The notes: generated by a model not told the origin, from the sequence alone. A stretch of 62,730 nt of DNA from an uncultured Lachnospira sp. (GCA_910585095.1 CAJUBU010000012.1:56758-119487); one strand, 5' to 3'; positions 16,267 through 26,064 are shown, numbered from the stretch's first letter. Numbers and translations are program-made.

Positions 16267-17046
16267 ATGAAAACAAAAAAGAAATTTTTAAGTATCTTTT
16301 TATTATGTGTGGTGTTGTGTCTGGTTTTATCAGGGTGCAGTAATACAACTTATTCTTATGAGGATTTTGATAAATATACAAAAGGTGGTGCAACCCTTGA
16401 AGCAGTCATTAAAAATATTGAAATTGACTGGGTTAATGGCGATGTAAAGATAGTCAAACATGCTGAAAATACAATTGCATTTAATGAGACATCAAATAAA
16501 AAAACAAATGATGATACTTCAATGTATTATTATCTGGAAGGTGATACATTACATATTAAGTTTGCTAAATCAGGAAAATTTCAGTTTTCAGATTTGCAAA
16601 AATCACTTACAGTTGAACTGCCAGAGTCTCTTTTATTAGATGAGGCTGATATTGATGTTGTGTCTGCCAATTTGACGATGGATAATATCAATGTTAAAGA
16701 GCTTGATTTAGATACAGTATCGGGTGATATTGTAGCCAAATCGTCCACAGTGGAAGATTTTGATATTGATTCTGTTAGTGGCAATGTTAATTTAATTACA
16801 TCAACATGTCCTGAAAACGGAAAATTTGATTCGGTATCAGGGTCTATTAGCTTTGAATTGTCGGAAGATGCAGGATATGAAGTAGAATTTAATACCGTTA
16901 GTGGAGATTATAAAAGTGATAAAACGACAACTAAAAAAAGCGGAAAAACCTATACCGTTGGTGATGGAAAGGCAAAATATAAAGTCAATACCGTTTCAGG
17001 AAATTTTAGTATAAGACATAAAAATACGTCTTTGGATTATATTTGA
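16267..17046 (+). CDS. DUF4097-type lipoprotein
   Basis: A 259-residue exported lipoprotein. It has a signal peptide with a Lys-rich start, hydrophobic core and lipobox LSGC (Cys near residue 24). The rest is a right-handed beta-repeat (DUF4097/LiaG-like, putative adhesin fold) with repeated xVxSGDxxx and VSGxxxx strands, for example LDTVSGDI, IDSVSGNV, FDSVSGSI, FNTVSGDY and VNTVSGNF. Related proteins in Firmicutes are often linked to cell-envelope stress modules. Here it follows the two-component/ABC exporter set by 475 bases but has separate signals. GGAGG precedes the ATG. Confidence 0.85.
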   Translation: MKTKKKFLSIFLLCVVLCLVLSGCSNTTYSYEDFDKYTKGGATLEAVIKNIEIDWVNGDVKIVKHAENTIAFNETSNKKTNDDTSMYYYLEGDTLHIKFAKSGKFQFSDLQKSLTVELPESLLLDEADIDVVSANLTMDNINVKELDLDTVSGDIVAKSSTVEDFDIDSVSGNVNLITSTCPENGKFDSVSGSISFELSEDAGYEVEFNTVSGDYKSDKTTTKKSGKTYTVGDGKAKYKVNTVSGNFSIRHKNTSLDYI

Positions 17047-17061
17047 CTTCATCCAGCAGCG

Positions 17062-17083
17062 AAGCGGATTGCAAATATTCTTT
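17062..17083 (+). repeat. Interspersed repeat family A, copy 2
   Basis: AAGCGGATTGCAAATATTCTTT. The left half matches copy 1 at 10203 almost perfectly and the right arm has decayed. It lies 16 bases after the DUF4097 stop. Confidence 0.55.
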
Positions 17084-17274
17084 GACTAAAAGGATAAATT
17101 GTATGTTGAATTGTCACATATTTTGCAGTAATGGAATATTTTAAAGTAATGGTTCAGTTATATATTGTCATAGAAAATGCGGTTGGTATTTTTGTAAATA
17201 GTTTAGTTTGGTTGAATTGTTATATAAAAAATAAGTAGTATAAAACGTATTTAAATGAGAAAGGTTTTATAAAA

Positions 17275-18201
17275 ATGATTTATAAGAATGTTTTAGAGGC
17301 GATTGGTCATACACCTATTATACAGCTTCAACATATGGTACCACAAGGTTATGCAAGAGTTTTGGTGAAATTTGAAGGGTTGAATGTCGGCGGTTCGATT
17401 AAGACTCGAACAGCATATAATATGATTTGTCAGGCAGAGGAAGATGGAATACTTGACAACAATTCTGTTATAGTAGAGCCAACAAGCGGCAATCAAGGGA
17501 TTGGTCTTGCACTGGTAGGAGCAGTAAAGGGGTATAAGACTATTATTATTATGCCTGATTCCGTAAGTCATGAGCGAAAAATGTTAGTGGAGCATTATGG
17601 GGCAGAGGTCATTTTAATCCATGATGCGGGCAATATAGGAGATTGCATTGACGAGTGTGTCAAGACGGCTATGAAAATGAAGGAAGAAAATCCACATGTA
17701 TTTGTGCCACAGCAATTTGAAAATCAGGCAAATCCGATGGTACACAGACATCATACGGGATTAGAGATACTCGAACAAGTTGCAGGACCCATTCATGGAT
17801 TTTGTTCAGGAATTGGTACAGGCGGTACGATTACAGGAATTGGTGAAACACTGAAAGCAGTGAATCCTGATATTAAAATATGGGCAGTAGAGCCACAAAA
17901 TGCGGCTATTCTTGCGGGCGGAACAGTTGGCACACATATTCAGATGGGGATTGGCGATGGCGTTATACCAAAAGTGTTAAATCAAAAGATATATGAACAC
18001 ATCGCTATTATAACAGATGAGGAAGCGCTGAAAACAGCAAAAGATTTATCGCGATTGGAGGGTCTAATGTGCGGTATTTCCAGCGGCACAAACGTGGCGG
18101 CAGCAATTCAGCTTGCAGGCGAGCTTGGCAAAGGAAAGACGGTTGTCACAGTACTTCCAGATACAGCAGAACGCTACTTTTCGACCCCATTATTTGAATA
18201 A
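17275..18201 (+). CDS. Cysteine synthase-family PLP enzyme (CysK/CysM-like)
   Basis: A 308-residue fold-type II PLP enzyme expected to make L-cysteine from O-acetylserine (or a related activated serine) and sulfide. The PLP lysine is Lys43 in VGGSIKTRTA. Canonical CysK has PGGSVKDR at this site. The substrate loop reads PTSGNQGIGLA with Gln74, where CysK has Thr (TSGNTG). GTGGTITGIGE binds the phosphate, and CGISSGTNVAA and VLPDTAERYFST close the protein. These two motif changes mark a distinct subgroup, so substrate preference may differ from classical CysK. It is a single gene followed by a structured terminator region. Confidence 0.85.
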   Translation: MIYKNVLEAIGHTPIIQLQHMVPQGYARVLVKFEGLNVGGSIKTRTAYNMICQAEEDGILDNNSVIVEPTSGNQGIGLALVGAVKGYKTIIIMPDSVSHERKMLVEHYGAEVILIHDAGNIGDCIDECVKTAMKMKEENPHVFVPQQFENQANPMVHRHHTGLEILEQVAGPIHGFCSGIGTGGTITGIGETLKAVNPDIKIWAVEPQNAAILAGGTVGTHIQMGIGDGVIPKVLNQKIYEHIAIITDEEALKTAKDLSRLEGLMCGISSGTNVAAAIQLAGELGKGKTVVTVLPDTAERYFSTPLFE

Positions 18202-18222
18202 TTTAGGAAAAGCAGTTTATTC

Positions 18223-18330
18223 CCGCGAGCAATGAGCCAAGTGCCGTGCTTGCACGAGCATAAAGTCAGCAAGCTGACTTGGCGAATGCCGCGAGGGTCA
18301 AATACCTCGTTGCTTGTAGCGGGGTATTTG
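18223..18330 (+). terminator. Complex, GC-richer hairpin element ending in a terminator
   Basis: Stem GCCAAGT (18236-18242) / ACTTGGC (18277-18283) competes with AGTCAGC-AA-GCTGACT (18264-18279). The distal hairpin CAAATACCTCG (18299-18309) / CGGGGTATTTG (18320-18330) is followed by ATTTAG. The tail GGGGTATTTGATT is repeated at 62239. The composition is clearly richer in G+C than the flanks. Confidence 0.6.
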
Positions 18331-18452
18331 ATTTAGAATATATGAAAACTTAAAGAAGCATAAAAATTAAGAAAGGGGAAGCTACTAGATAAAATATACA
18401 AAAATAAGTCAGGCATGATGAAAAACCAAGAGCATTTTTAGTAGCAAAGGTA

Positions 18453-21400
18453 ATGAATAAGCAAACTATTTTTAGAATATTAGAGATTGAAGAGACGCGC
18501 AATGAAGCAGCAATACGCGATGCGTACCGAAAAAAACTGATGGTAACCAATCCTGAAGATGACCCACAAGGGTTTATGAAGCTTCGAGAAGCCTATGAGG
18601 AAGCGTTAAAGTGGATAAAACAGGAACAAGAAGAAGTTGAAGATACTTCTGAATATAAAGAAGAAAGCAAAGCATATGAAGCCCATTCCAGTGTTCCTGT
18701 TAAAGAATGGATGGATAAGGTACATGATGTGTATACATCAATTAAAAAAAGGTTTGATATAGAGCAGTGGAGAACACTTTTAGATGATGGGATTTTACAA
18801 GATTTAGAGTATGGCGAGGAGGCAAAGCATACACTGTTTTTGTATCTAGCCGATTATTTTCGATTAAACAGCGCTACATATAGATTGCTTGACACCTATT
18901 TTCATATAGCAGACAATGCAGATAGTTATAAAGAGTTTCTTCCAGAAGGATTTGTTAATTATATTTTGAATAAAATTCAAGATAAAGAGGGTAAAAGTGA
19001 TTTTGCTTATGAATGGTTTGAGGGTGATGAGTATGCGCCGTATGATGAATATTTAGAAGGACAAGAATATTTAGAAAAACAAATTGATGAGGAAAATATT
19101 GATGAGGCGCAGGATTGCCTTGATACATTAAAGGATTTTGGAATATATCATCCATTTACAGCGCTTGAGGAAGCAAGATTATATGTAATGTTGGATAAAA
19201 AAGAAAAAGCAATAGAACTTGCAGATAAATTGTTTAAAGAATATCCTCAAAAATATCCAGACAGTATGCGTATTCCGTATAGTGTGGGAGAAATTTATTG
19301 GAAATGTGATAAGAAACAGCAGGCTGTACCTATTTTTAATATGTTGTCTGAAGAAAAAAATGATATATTTTCTAAAAAATATATTGCATTGAGCAGATGG
19401 GAAGAAGGAGATTTGCTTGGTGCGTCAAAAGCCGGCGTCAAGTATTTAAGTCATGTGCAAGATGATGAATTTGAACCTGTTTTATCACAGATACAACAAG
19501 AGGCATTTGACCATCATTATAAAGTAGAAGTGATGGACGAAGATACGGTTCTTGAAATTTTAAAGTGCTGCTATGGACTAAGTAAAGCGGACGAGGGACT
19601 TGATTTACTGGAAAAAAATAATCAGATATCAGCATATAAAGCGTCCTTTTATAAATATTTGTTTTATAATATTAAAAAAGATTTTCATAATGCGTTAAAA
19701 GCGGCTGTTTCTTATAATGTTGAGCTTCAAAAAGGCGGTGAGGAGGAGCGCAAAGAGATTCCAATGGCTTACCATTATGAGGCGGAAGCTAATTATAATA
19801 TTGCAAAAAGCATGGACGACGTAAGATATGCAACAAGACAGCAAAAAGCTACACTGGTTTATGATAATTCATTTTTAGAAAATGCTGAGGAAGCGATTGT
19901 GCGAGCGATACAGTGGGACCCGGATAAAGTGTTGCATAAACAGCTTTATTTTAATATTTTGATGGAGATGAGAAAATATGAGGAAGCGTATCAATGCGTG
20001 GATGCTCTTTTAAAGGATTATCCAAATTGGTATGCTGCGATAGTGCAAAAGCAGGAAGCAAGTTTTAAGACAAACAGGGCGCAGGAAGTTGTTGATTTAT
20101 ATTATAGGGCAAAAGATATTTATGCAAAAGTGCCGCAAATTTATGAGCGTGCTGCAGAAACGTTTAGAAGATACAACCAGATGCAGGATTTTAAGAATAT
20201 ACTGGATGCGGCAAAAGAAGAGGAAGTAACCAGTCCTATGTTAGAAGTGCTGGAGTTAAAATATTTACATGAGACCCATTCAGAAACGAACGTTGAAACC
20301 ACCTATAATAAAGCAAAAGAGTTGGCAAAACGATTAAAAGAGCAGGAAGAAAAGCCAAGCAGGGAGGTTTTTTCTAATTTGTATAACTTGCTTGGCAGGA
20401 TTAGTCATTGGCTTACAAAGTACAAAGAGTCAAGGTCTTATGCAAAGCTTGCAATTAAATGGCTTCCCGATGCCGATAATTATTATGTTTATGGCTGGAT
20501 GTTAAATTTTGCAGGTAAATATGACAAGGCTGTTATTGAATTGGAATATGCAAAAAGCATATGTGATGATGAATATTTAAAAGTTGATATTATGTACAAG
20601 TTGTGTGATTCTTATTATGAGCTTATGGAAGAAAAAGAAAGCGATTATTATGCAAAAAAAGTGATTGATGTAAGTTCGTTGTTGATTCAATATGATTATA
20701 AAACAGAAGTTTGTTACACAAATAGATGTTTTGCCTATATAGCATTAGAGGAGTATGATAAGGTTATTGATGATGCAAAGGCAATTTTAAAAATCAATCA
20801 TACATCCGAAAATGCTTATTATGCAATATCAAAAGCATACTTTTATTTGAAAAGCTATGATAAAGCATATTATTATATACAAAAAGTTACATTAGGAAAA
20901 CAGGACAATGAGATTAGACCAAAATATAATCTGTTTAGGGCAATGATATGTGAGACAAAAAAAGATTATAAAAATGCAGAGAAATATTATCTGGCAGGTT
21001 TAAAGTATCATGGCAAAGATTATTATTCGGAAGATACATTTTTAAATAAATTAATACATTTGTATAAAAAAATGGAACAGTTTGACAAAGCAAAAGAGAT
21101 AATGAGAACAAAGAATTACAATTCCCTTTCTGCTTATGAATGGGCTGTCTTAAAATTAGATTACAATTATGGACTTTGTGATAGGACAGAAGTACGAAAT
21201 AAAATCAAAAAACTTCTTTCAAAATGGGAAGTTTATATAAAGGGTGCTTTGCATAAGAAAAAATATCGTGAAGATATATTTTGCATAGCAAATATATATG
21301 CCTATTATTTAGATGATGCAAAGCAAGCCAATAAATTTTATCAAATATATGAAAATTTTGCAGGTGAAGAAGACGTCAATAAACATTTAATGTATTCTTA

Positions 21401-21794
21401 TTGGGTACAAGGCAATATATCAATGGCAAAAAAGTATGCTGATAAATTTATGGAAGAATTGAAGCAAAAATATGCCTTTAACCCATCACAGAGCGCAGAA
21501 GAACAATATGTAAACAATGTCTATGGACACAAGAACTGTCTGTTTGATATGGCAGTATATTATCTGTGCTATGGCAATGTAAAAAAAGCGCAGGAATATT
21601 GTAATGATATGACAGCCTGTTCGATGTGTGATGGCTGTATGAGAGAAGAATGTGAAGATTATTATGAGCTGTTAGGTTTTCTTTATGAGGCAGAGGGCAA
21701 TATAGAAAAGGCATTGATTTGTTATAAGAGAGCAGTAGAGATTGATAAAGACGATTACGTGGCAAGATGGAAAGTAGAAAAAGGAAAGGTATAG
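18453..21794 (+). CDS. Giant J-domain/TPR protein, predicted co-chaperone of HscC
   Basis: A 1113-residue cytoplasmic protein. Residues 5-52 form a J-like domain (IFRILEIEETRNEAAIRDAY ... PQGFMKLREAYEEALKWI) of the type seen in HscC partners. The universal HPD triad is NPE here (residues 33-35). From about residue 200 to the end it is a long array of helical TPR-like units, for example LEYAKSICDDEYLKVDIMYK, and ends in a clear TPR (YEAEGNIEKALICYKRAVEIDKDD). A cysteine cluster (CSMCDGCMREEC) lies near residue 1060. The Hsp70 gene starts eight bases after its stop, so the two are co-transcribed. The expected role is to recruit client proteins to that Hsp70. Confidence 0.85.
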   Translation: MNKQTIFRILEIEETRNEAAIRDAYRKKLMVTNPEDDPQGFMKLREAYEEALKWIKQEQEEVEDTSEYKEESKAYEAHSSVPVKEWMDKVHDVYTSIKKRFDIEQWRTLLDDGILQDLEYGEEAKHTLFLYLADYFRLNSATYRLLDTYFHIADNADSYKEFLPEGFVNYILNKIQDKEGKSDFAYEWFEGDEYAPYDEYLEGQEYLEKQIDEENIDEAQDCLDTLKDFGIYHPFTALEEARLYVMLDKKEKAIELADKLFKEYPQKYPDSMRIPYSVGEIYWKCDKKQQAVPIFNMLSEEKNDIFSKKYIALSRWEEGDLLGASKAGVKYLSHVQDDEFEPVLSQIQQEAFDHHYKVEVMDEDTVLEILKCCYGLSKADEGLDLLEKNNQISAYKASFYKYLFYNIKKDFHNALKAAVSYNVELQKGGEEERKEIPMAYHYEAEANYNIAKSMDDVRYATRQQKATLVYDNSFLENAEEAIVRAIQWDPDKVLHKQLYFNILMEMRKYEEAYQCVDALLKDYPNWYAAIVQKQEASFKTNRAQEVVDLYYRAKDIYAKVPQIYERAAETFRRYNQMQDFKNILDAAKEEEVTSPMLEVLELKYLHETHSETNVETTYNKAKELAKRLKEQEEKPSREVFSNLYNLLGRISHWLTKYKESRSYAKLAIKWLPDADNYYVYGWMLNFAGKYDKAVIELEYAKSICDDEYLKVDIMYKLCDSYYELMEEKESDYYAKKVIDVSSLLIQYDYKTEVCYTNRCFAYIALEEYDKVIDDAKAILKINHTSENAYYAISKAYFYLKSYDKAYYYIQKVTLGKQDNEIRPKYNLFRAMICETKKDYKNAEKYYLAGLKYHGKDYYSEDTFLNKLIHLYKKMEQFDKAKEIMRTKNYNSLSAYEWAVLKLDYNYGLCDRTEVRNKIKKLLSKWEVYIKGALHKKKYREDIFCIANIYAYYLDDAKQANKFYQIYENFAGEEDVNKHLMYSYWVQGNISMAKKYADKFMEELKQKYAFNPSQSAEEQYVNNVYGHKNCLFDMAVYYLCYGNVKKAQEYCNDMTACSMCDGCMREECEDYYELLGFLYEAEGNIEKALICYKRAVEIDKDDYVARWKVEKGKV

Positions 21795-21801
21795 TTTTTT
21801 T

Positions 21802-23490
21802 ATGATAGTAGGAATTGATTTAGGTACCACAAACAGTTTAGTGGCATATTTTGATGAAGAGAAAGCGGCAATTATACCAAATCGTTTGGGTGAACATCTC
21901 ACGCCTTCAGTGGTGGCGATTGATGAAAAGGATACCATTTTAGTTGGAGAGACTGCCAAAGAATATGGGTTGTTGCATCCAGACAGGGTTGTGCAGGTTT
22001 TTAAGCGTACAATGGGTACCGATAAACGTTATAAGATTGGAGACAGAGAATTTGTTTCTGAAGAATTATCTGCATTGATATTAAAATCGCTGAAAGAAGA
22101 TGCACAGGAGTATCTTGGACAGCCTGTGACAGAGGCGGTTATCAGTGTGCCTGCATATTTTAATGAAAAAAGACGCAAGGCAACCAAACATGCTGGTGAG
22201 TTAGCAGGCTTAAAGGTAGAGCGAATTATCAGCGAGCCGACGGCGGCAGCAGTGGCTTATGGTTTATATGAAAAAGAAAAAAATACAAGATTTCTTGTAT
22301 TTGATTTAGGTGGTGGTACATTTGACGTATCTATTTTGGAGTTGTTTCAAAACATTTTGGAAGTAAGAGCTGTTGCAGGAGATAATTATTTAGGGGGAGA
22401 AGATTTTACAGAGGTTTTGATTCGATATTTTTTAAAGAAAACAAATATTAACCTTGAAGAATTGACGCCGTTAGAATTAAAGAAGTTGTCTTCTATTGCT
22501 GAAAATGCAAAGAAAAATTTTTCCGATGTGGAGACCGTAACGATGGAATATACGTTTCGTGGAGAATTAAAAACGGTTGATGTTTCGACAAATACCTATG
22601 AAAAATTATGCAGTGAATTGTTTGATAAAATTAGAACACCAGTGCAGCGGAGTTTATCGGATGCGCATATTAAATTGTCGGATATCGATCAAGTGGTTTT
22701 GGTTGGCGGTGGTACAAAGCTGCCGATTGTAAGAACATTTATCACCAAATTATTTAAGCAGTTTCCCAATGCACATATTAATCCAGATGAGGCAGTGGCG
22801 CTTGGGGCAGCGATACAGGCGGCTATGAAAGAGCGAAAAGAGGCCGTAAAAGAAGTGATACTTACCGATGTATGTTCATTTACACTGGGAACAGAAGTCA
22901 GTGTTGAAAAAGAAAATGGGATGTATGAGAGCGGTCATTTTCTTCCTATTATTGAAAGAAATACCATTATTCCTGTAAGCCATACAGAGCGTGTATGTAC
23001 CATATATGATAATCAGACCCGCATTTGTATCAATGTATTGCAGGGAGAAAGCCGATTTGCCCGCAATAACCTGCTGCTTGGCGAGTTAGAAATTGAATTG
23101 CCTAAAAATAAGGCGGGTATGGAAGCCGTTGATGTTACTTATACATATGATGTCAATTCTCTTTTGGAAGTAGAAGCAAAAGTCGTTTCAACAGGAGAAA
23201 AGAAAAAGAAAATTATCAAGGGAAAAGAAAACGAACTAACTTACGAGGAGATGGAAGAACGAATGAAGGAACTTTCATATTTAAAAGTCAGCCCTCGTGA
23301 GCAGGAAGAAAATAAATGGCTGCTGCTTCGAGGAGATCGAATGTATGAGGAAAGCACAGGCGAAGAACGCATTATGATAGGTATGTGGCTGCGCGATTTT
23401 GAAAAGAAGCTTGATACAGGCGATAGAAATACAATTATTGATGCAAGAAAAGAACTAAAGAGCAGATTAGAAGAACTGGAAAATTGGTGA
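21802..23490 (+). CDS. hscC: Hsp70-family chaperone, HscC-like
   Basis: A 562-residue Hsp70 ATPase. It shows phosphate loop 1 IDLGTTNS (5-12), FDLGGGTFDVSIL near 165, the adenosine motif VLVGGGTKLP near 300, and DEAVALGAAIQA. The substrate domain is short and lacks the C-terminal EEVD-type lid tail, giving a total length near E. coli HscC (556) rather than DnaK (about 610-640). AAGGAAAGG precedes the ATG. It is paired with the J-TPR gene upstream, and the araD gene follows after 24 bases but is probably unrelated in function. Clients are unknown. Confidence 0.88.
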   Translation: MIVGIDLGTTNSLVAYFDEEKAAIIPNRLGEHLTPSVVAIDEKDTILVGETAKEYGLLHPDRVVQVFKRTMGTDKRYKIGDREFVSEELSALILKSLKEDAQEYLGQPVTEAVISVPAYFNEKRRKATKHAGELAGLKVERIISEPTAAAVAYGLYEKEKNTRFLVFDLGGGTFDVSILELFQNILEVRAVAGDNYLGGEDFTEVLIRYFLKKTNINLEELTPLELKKLSSIAENAKKNFSDVETVTMEYTFRGELKTVDVSTNTYEKLCSELFDKIRTPVQRSLSDAHIKLSDIDQVVLVGGGTKLPIVRTFITKLFKQFPNAHINPDEAVALGAAIQAAMKERKEAVKEVILTDVCSFTLGTEVSVEKENGMYESGHFLPIIERNTIIPVSHTERVCTIYDNQTRICINVLQGESRFARNNLLLGELEIELPKNKAGMEAVDVTYTYDVNSLLEVEAKVVSTGEKKKKIIKGKENELTYEEMEERMKELSYLKVSPREQEENKWLLLRGDRMYEESTGEERIMIGMWLRDFEKKLDTGDRNTIIDARKELKSRLEELENW

Positions 23491-23514
23491 GAGTAAGGAG
23501 GAAAGCGAGCGAAA

Positions 23515-24204
23515 ATGCTTGAGCAGTTAAAAGAAGATGTCTATAAAGCCAATATAGAGCTTGTCAAGAAGAACTTAGTAATATATACATGGGGCAATGT
23601 AAGTGCTATTGATAAAAAAACAAAGTTGGTTGTTATTAAGCCAAGCGGTGTGGATTATGAGCAAATGACACCAGATGATATGGTTGTTGTAGACCTTTCT
23701 GGAAATAAAGTAGAAGGACGATATAAGCCATCATCAGATACGCCAACACATTTAGAACTTTATAAAAAATATGAGAATATGGGAAGTATTGTACATACAC
23801 ATTCTGTTTGGAGTGTGTCTTTTGCACAGGCAGGTTTATCCATACCAGCCTATGGGACAACCCATGCGGATTATTTTTATGGAGATATTCCATGTACACG
23901 CGATTTGACAGAGGAAGAAATCAAGCAAGATTATGAGGTCAATACAGGCAAGGTGATTATTGAGTGTATAAAGGACAAAAATCCGATGGAAATACCAGCA
24001 ATTCTTGTTAAAAATCATGGACCGTTTGTTTGGGGAACAAATCCAGCAAATGCTGTGTATAATGCAGTTGTGATGGAGACAGTTGCCAAGATGGCATATA
24101 AAACAAAAATGTTAAATCCAAGTGTGAACAAAGCACCTCAATTTTTATTAGATAAGCATTATTATAGAAAACATGGCGAAAATGCGTATTATGGGCAGGA
24201 TTAA
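23515..24204 (+). CDS. araD: L-ribulose-5-phosphate 4-epimerase
   Basis: A class II aldolase-fold zinc enzyme converting L-ribulose 5-phosphate to D-xylulose 5-phosphate, the last step of arabinose entry into the pentose phosphate pathway. Its 229 residues match E. coli AraD along the full length: WGNVSAID, IKPSGVDY, SSDTPTHLELY, zinc ligands in VHTHSVW and KNHGPFVWG, TTHADYFYG, and the C-terminal DKHYYRKHG..AYYGQ. AAGGAGG at 23495-23501 is 13 bases from the ATG, a long spacing. The sugar kinase follows, suggesting an arabinose pair without araA in this window. Confidence 0.9.
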   Translation: MLEQLKEDVYKANIELVKKNLVIYTWGNVSAIDKKTKLVVIKPSGVDYEQMTPDDMVVVDLSGNKVEGRYKPSSDTPTHLELYKKYENMGSIVHTHSVWSVSFAQAGLSIPAYGTTHADYFYGDIPCTRDLTEEEIKQDYEVNTGKVIIECIKDKNPMEIPAILVKNHGPFVWGTNPANAVYNAVVMETVAKMAYKTKMLNPSVNKAPQFLLDKHYYRKHGENAYYGQD

Positions 24205-24244
24205 ATAAAATGCAGTAATATGTTAAATAAAATTTGGGTAGTCT

Positions 24245-24258
24245 TTAGTGTGAAAAAT
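24245..24258 (+). repeat. Interspersed motif TTAGTGTGAAAAAT (family B), copy upstream of the sugar kinase
   Basis: Exact 14-mer shared with 10244-10257 and 30074-30087, and 13 of 14 with 967-980. It lies 23 bases before the kinase start and is followed by GGAATGGGGGATT, which contains the ribosome site. Confidence 0.6.
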
Positions 24259-24281
24259 ACGCTTTGGAATGGGGGATTTTT

Positions 24282-25877
24282 ATGGGGAATAAAGAAGCGA
24301 TACAAAATGGAAAAACATCGCTTGGCATTGAGTTTGGCTCAACGAGAATTAAAGCGGTTTTAAATAATGAAGAGAATGTTCCAATTGCTGTTGGAAGTTA
24401 TGAGTGGGAAAATCAATTAGAAAATGGAATATGGACATACCATCTGGATGCCATTGAAGATGGATTGAGGGCATGTTATCAAAATTTGTGTGAAAATATA
24501 AAAAATCAGTATGATGAAGAATTGACAGTGATAGGAAGTATTGGTATCAGCGCTATGATGCATGGGTATATGGCATTTGACAAACAGGGAAGACTTTTAG
24601 TGCCTTTTCGTACATGGCGTAATGCCATTACAGAGGAAGCTGCTCAAAAATTGACAGAGAAGCTTTATTTTAATATTCCGCAAAGATGGAGTATTGCGCA
24701 TCTGTATCAGGCAATTTTAAATAAAGAAGAACATGTAAAAGATATTGCGTTTGTCACAACACTTGCTGGTTATATTCATTGGAGACTCACTGGAAAAAAG
24801 GTGCTTGGAATAGGGGATGCTTCAGGCATGTTTCCAATTGACAATAAGACGAAACAGTATGATGAAGTTATGCTTCAAAAAGTGGAGGATTTAATAAAGG
24901 AATATGGGTATTCTTGGCAGATAAAAAACATTTTACCACAAGTGCTGATTGCGGGAGATCAGGCAGGCACATTGACACAGGAAGGGGCAGCATTCCTAGA
25001 TGTCTCAAAAAAATTGCAAAGTGGGATAAGGTTTTGTCCGCCCGAAGGCGATGCACAGACAGGAATGGTTGCGACAAACAGTGTTGCTGTTCGTACAGGA
25101 AATGTATCAGCAGGCACGTCTGTTTTTGCGATGGTGGTTTTGGAAAATATGTTCGATGCGGTTTATCCTGAGATTGATATGGTGGTGACCCCAACAGGAA
25201 ATCATGTAGCAATGGTACATTGCAACAACTGTACATCGGATTTAAATAGTTGGGTTTGTCTGTTTGGTGAATGTTTAGAATTGTGCGGCGCAAAGGTTGA
25301 TAAAAATACATTGTTTGAAGTATTGTTTAAGAGTGCGCTAAATGCAGAAGCAGACTGTGGTGGATTGATGTCTTATAATTATCTGTCAGGGGAAAATATA
25401 ATGAATGTCAATGAGGGCAGACCGCTCTTTTTCCGCTCGCCAAAAGCCGATTTGAAGCTTTCTAATTTTATGAGGACATTGCTGTATTCTTCGTTGAGTA
25501 CATTAAAAATAGGCACGGATATTCTCTTTAAAAAGGAAGGCGTAAAAATTGATAAGATATGTGCGCATGGAGGTCTTTTTAAAACAGAAGGCGTTGGACA
25601 GCGATTTCTTGCGTCAGCGTTAAATGTGCCAATTACTGTCTTAGACACCGCTGGAGAAGGCGGCGCATGGGGAATGGCAGTTTTAGCGTCCTATATGCAA
25701 AATAAAAAAGAAAAAGAATGTTTAGAGGATTATATGGAAAGCAGTGTATTTCAAAAAGATAATGGCAAAACGATGGCTCCAGATAAAGGCGATGTAGAAG
25801 AATTTGATAAATTTATAGAACAGTATAAAAAATGTTTTGAGATTGAAACGATGGCAATTAAAGTGATGTCTGAATAA
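24282..25877 (+). CDS. FGGY-family carbohydrate kinase, probable L-ribulokinase
   Basis: A 531-residue sugar kinase of the FGGY/ribulokinase-xylulokinase superfamily. It has the N-terminal ATPase motif LGIEFGSTRIKAVL, ISAMMHGYMAFD, TWRNAITEEAA, substrate-site GDQAGTLT, phosphate loop GNVSAGTSVFAM and C-terminal HGGLFKTEGVGQRFLASAL. Its position directly after araD makes L-ribulose the likely substrate (araB/araK role); xylulose or another ketose cannot be excluded. ATG 24282 with GGGGG six bases upstream is chosen over a TTG at 24264. Confidence 0.82.
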   Translation: MGNKEAIQNGKTSLGIEFGSTRIKAVLNNEENVPIAVGSYEWENQLENGIWTYHLDAIEDGLRACYQNLCENIKNQYDEELTVIGSIGISAMMHGYMAFDKQGRLLVPFRTWRNAITEEAAQKLTEKLYFNIPQRWSIAHLYQAILNKEEHVKDIAFVTTLAGYIHWRLTGKKVLGIGDASGMFPIDNKTKQYDEVMLQKVEDLIKEYGYSWQIKNILPQVLIAGDQAGTLTQEGAAFLDVSKKLQSGIRFCPPEGDAQTGMVATNSVAVRTGNVSAGTSVFAMVVLENMFDAVYPEIDMVVTPTGNHVAMVHCNNCTSDLNSWVCLFGECLELCGAKVDKNTLFEVLFKSALNAEADCGGLMSYNYLSGENIMNVNEGRPLFFRSPKADLKLSNFMRTLLYSSLSTLKIGTDILFKKEGVKIDKICAHGGLFKTEGVGQRFLASALNVPITVLDTAGEGGAWGMAVLASYMQNKKEKECLEDYMESSVFQKDNGKTMAPDKGDVEEFDKFIEQYKKCFEIETMAIKVMSE

Positions 25878-25886
25878 TCAATATAT

Positions 25887-25948
25887 TTAGCCTTATGCTG
25901 TGACTGATTTTTAGGAGCAACATAAGGCTAAAGTACTATAGTACTTTT
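25887..25948 (+). terminator. Terminator after the araD-kinase pair
   Basis: TTAGCCTTATG (25887-25897) and CATAAGGCTAA (25921-25931) form a perfect 11-bp stem. It is followed directly by the palindrome AAGTACTATAGTACTT (25931-25946) and TTTT. Confidence 0.7.
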
Positions 25949-26034
25949 CCAGTACTGCACATTGAAAAAAAAGCTAAATTATGGTAAAATAGTTTCGGTA
26001 AAAGCCGAACTGTAAAAATTTGTTTTGTAAATTT

Positions 26035-26064
26035 TTGGTATCTTACTATGTGTTAAATTATAAT
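26035..26064 (+). promoter_or_regulatory. Possible promoter of the ThyX-like gene
   Basis: -35 TTGGTA (26035-26040), 18-base spacer, -10 TATAAT (26059-26064). The gap 25878-26182 contains only this and the preceding terminator. Confidence 0.4.
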
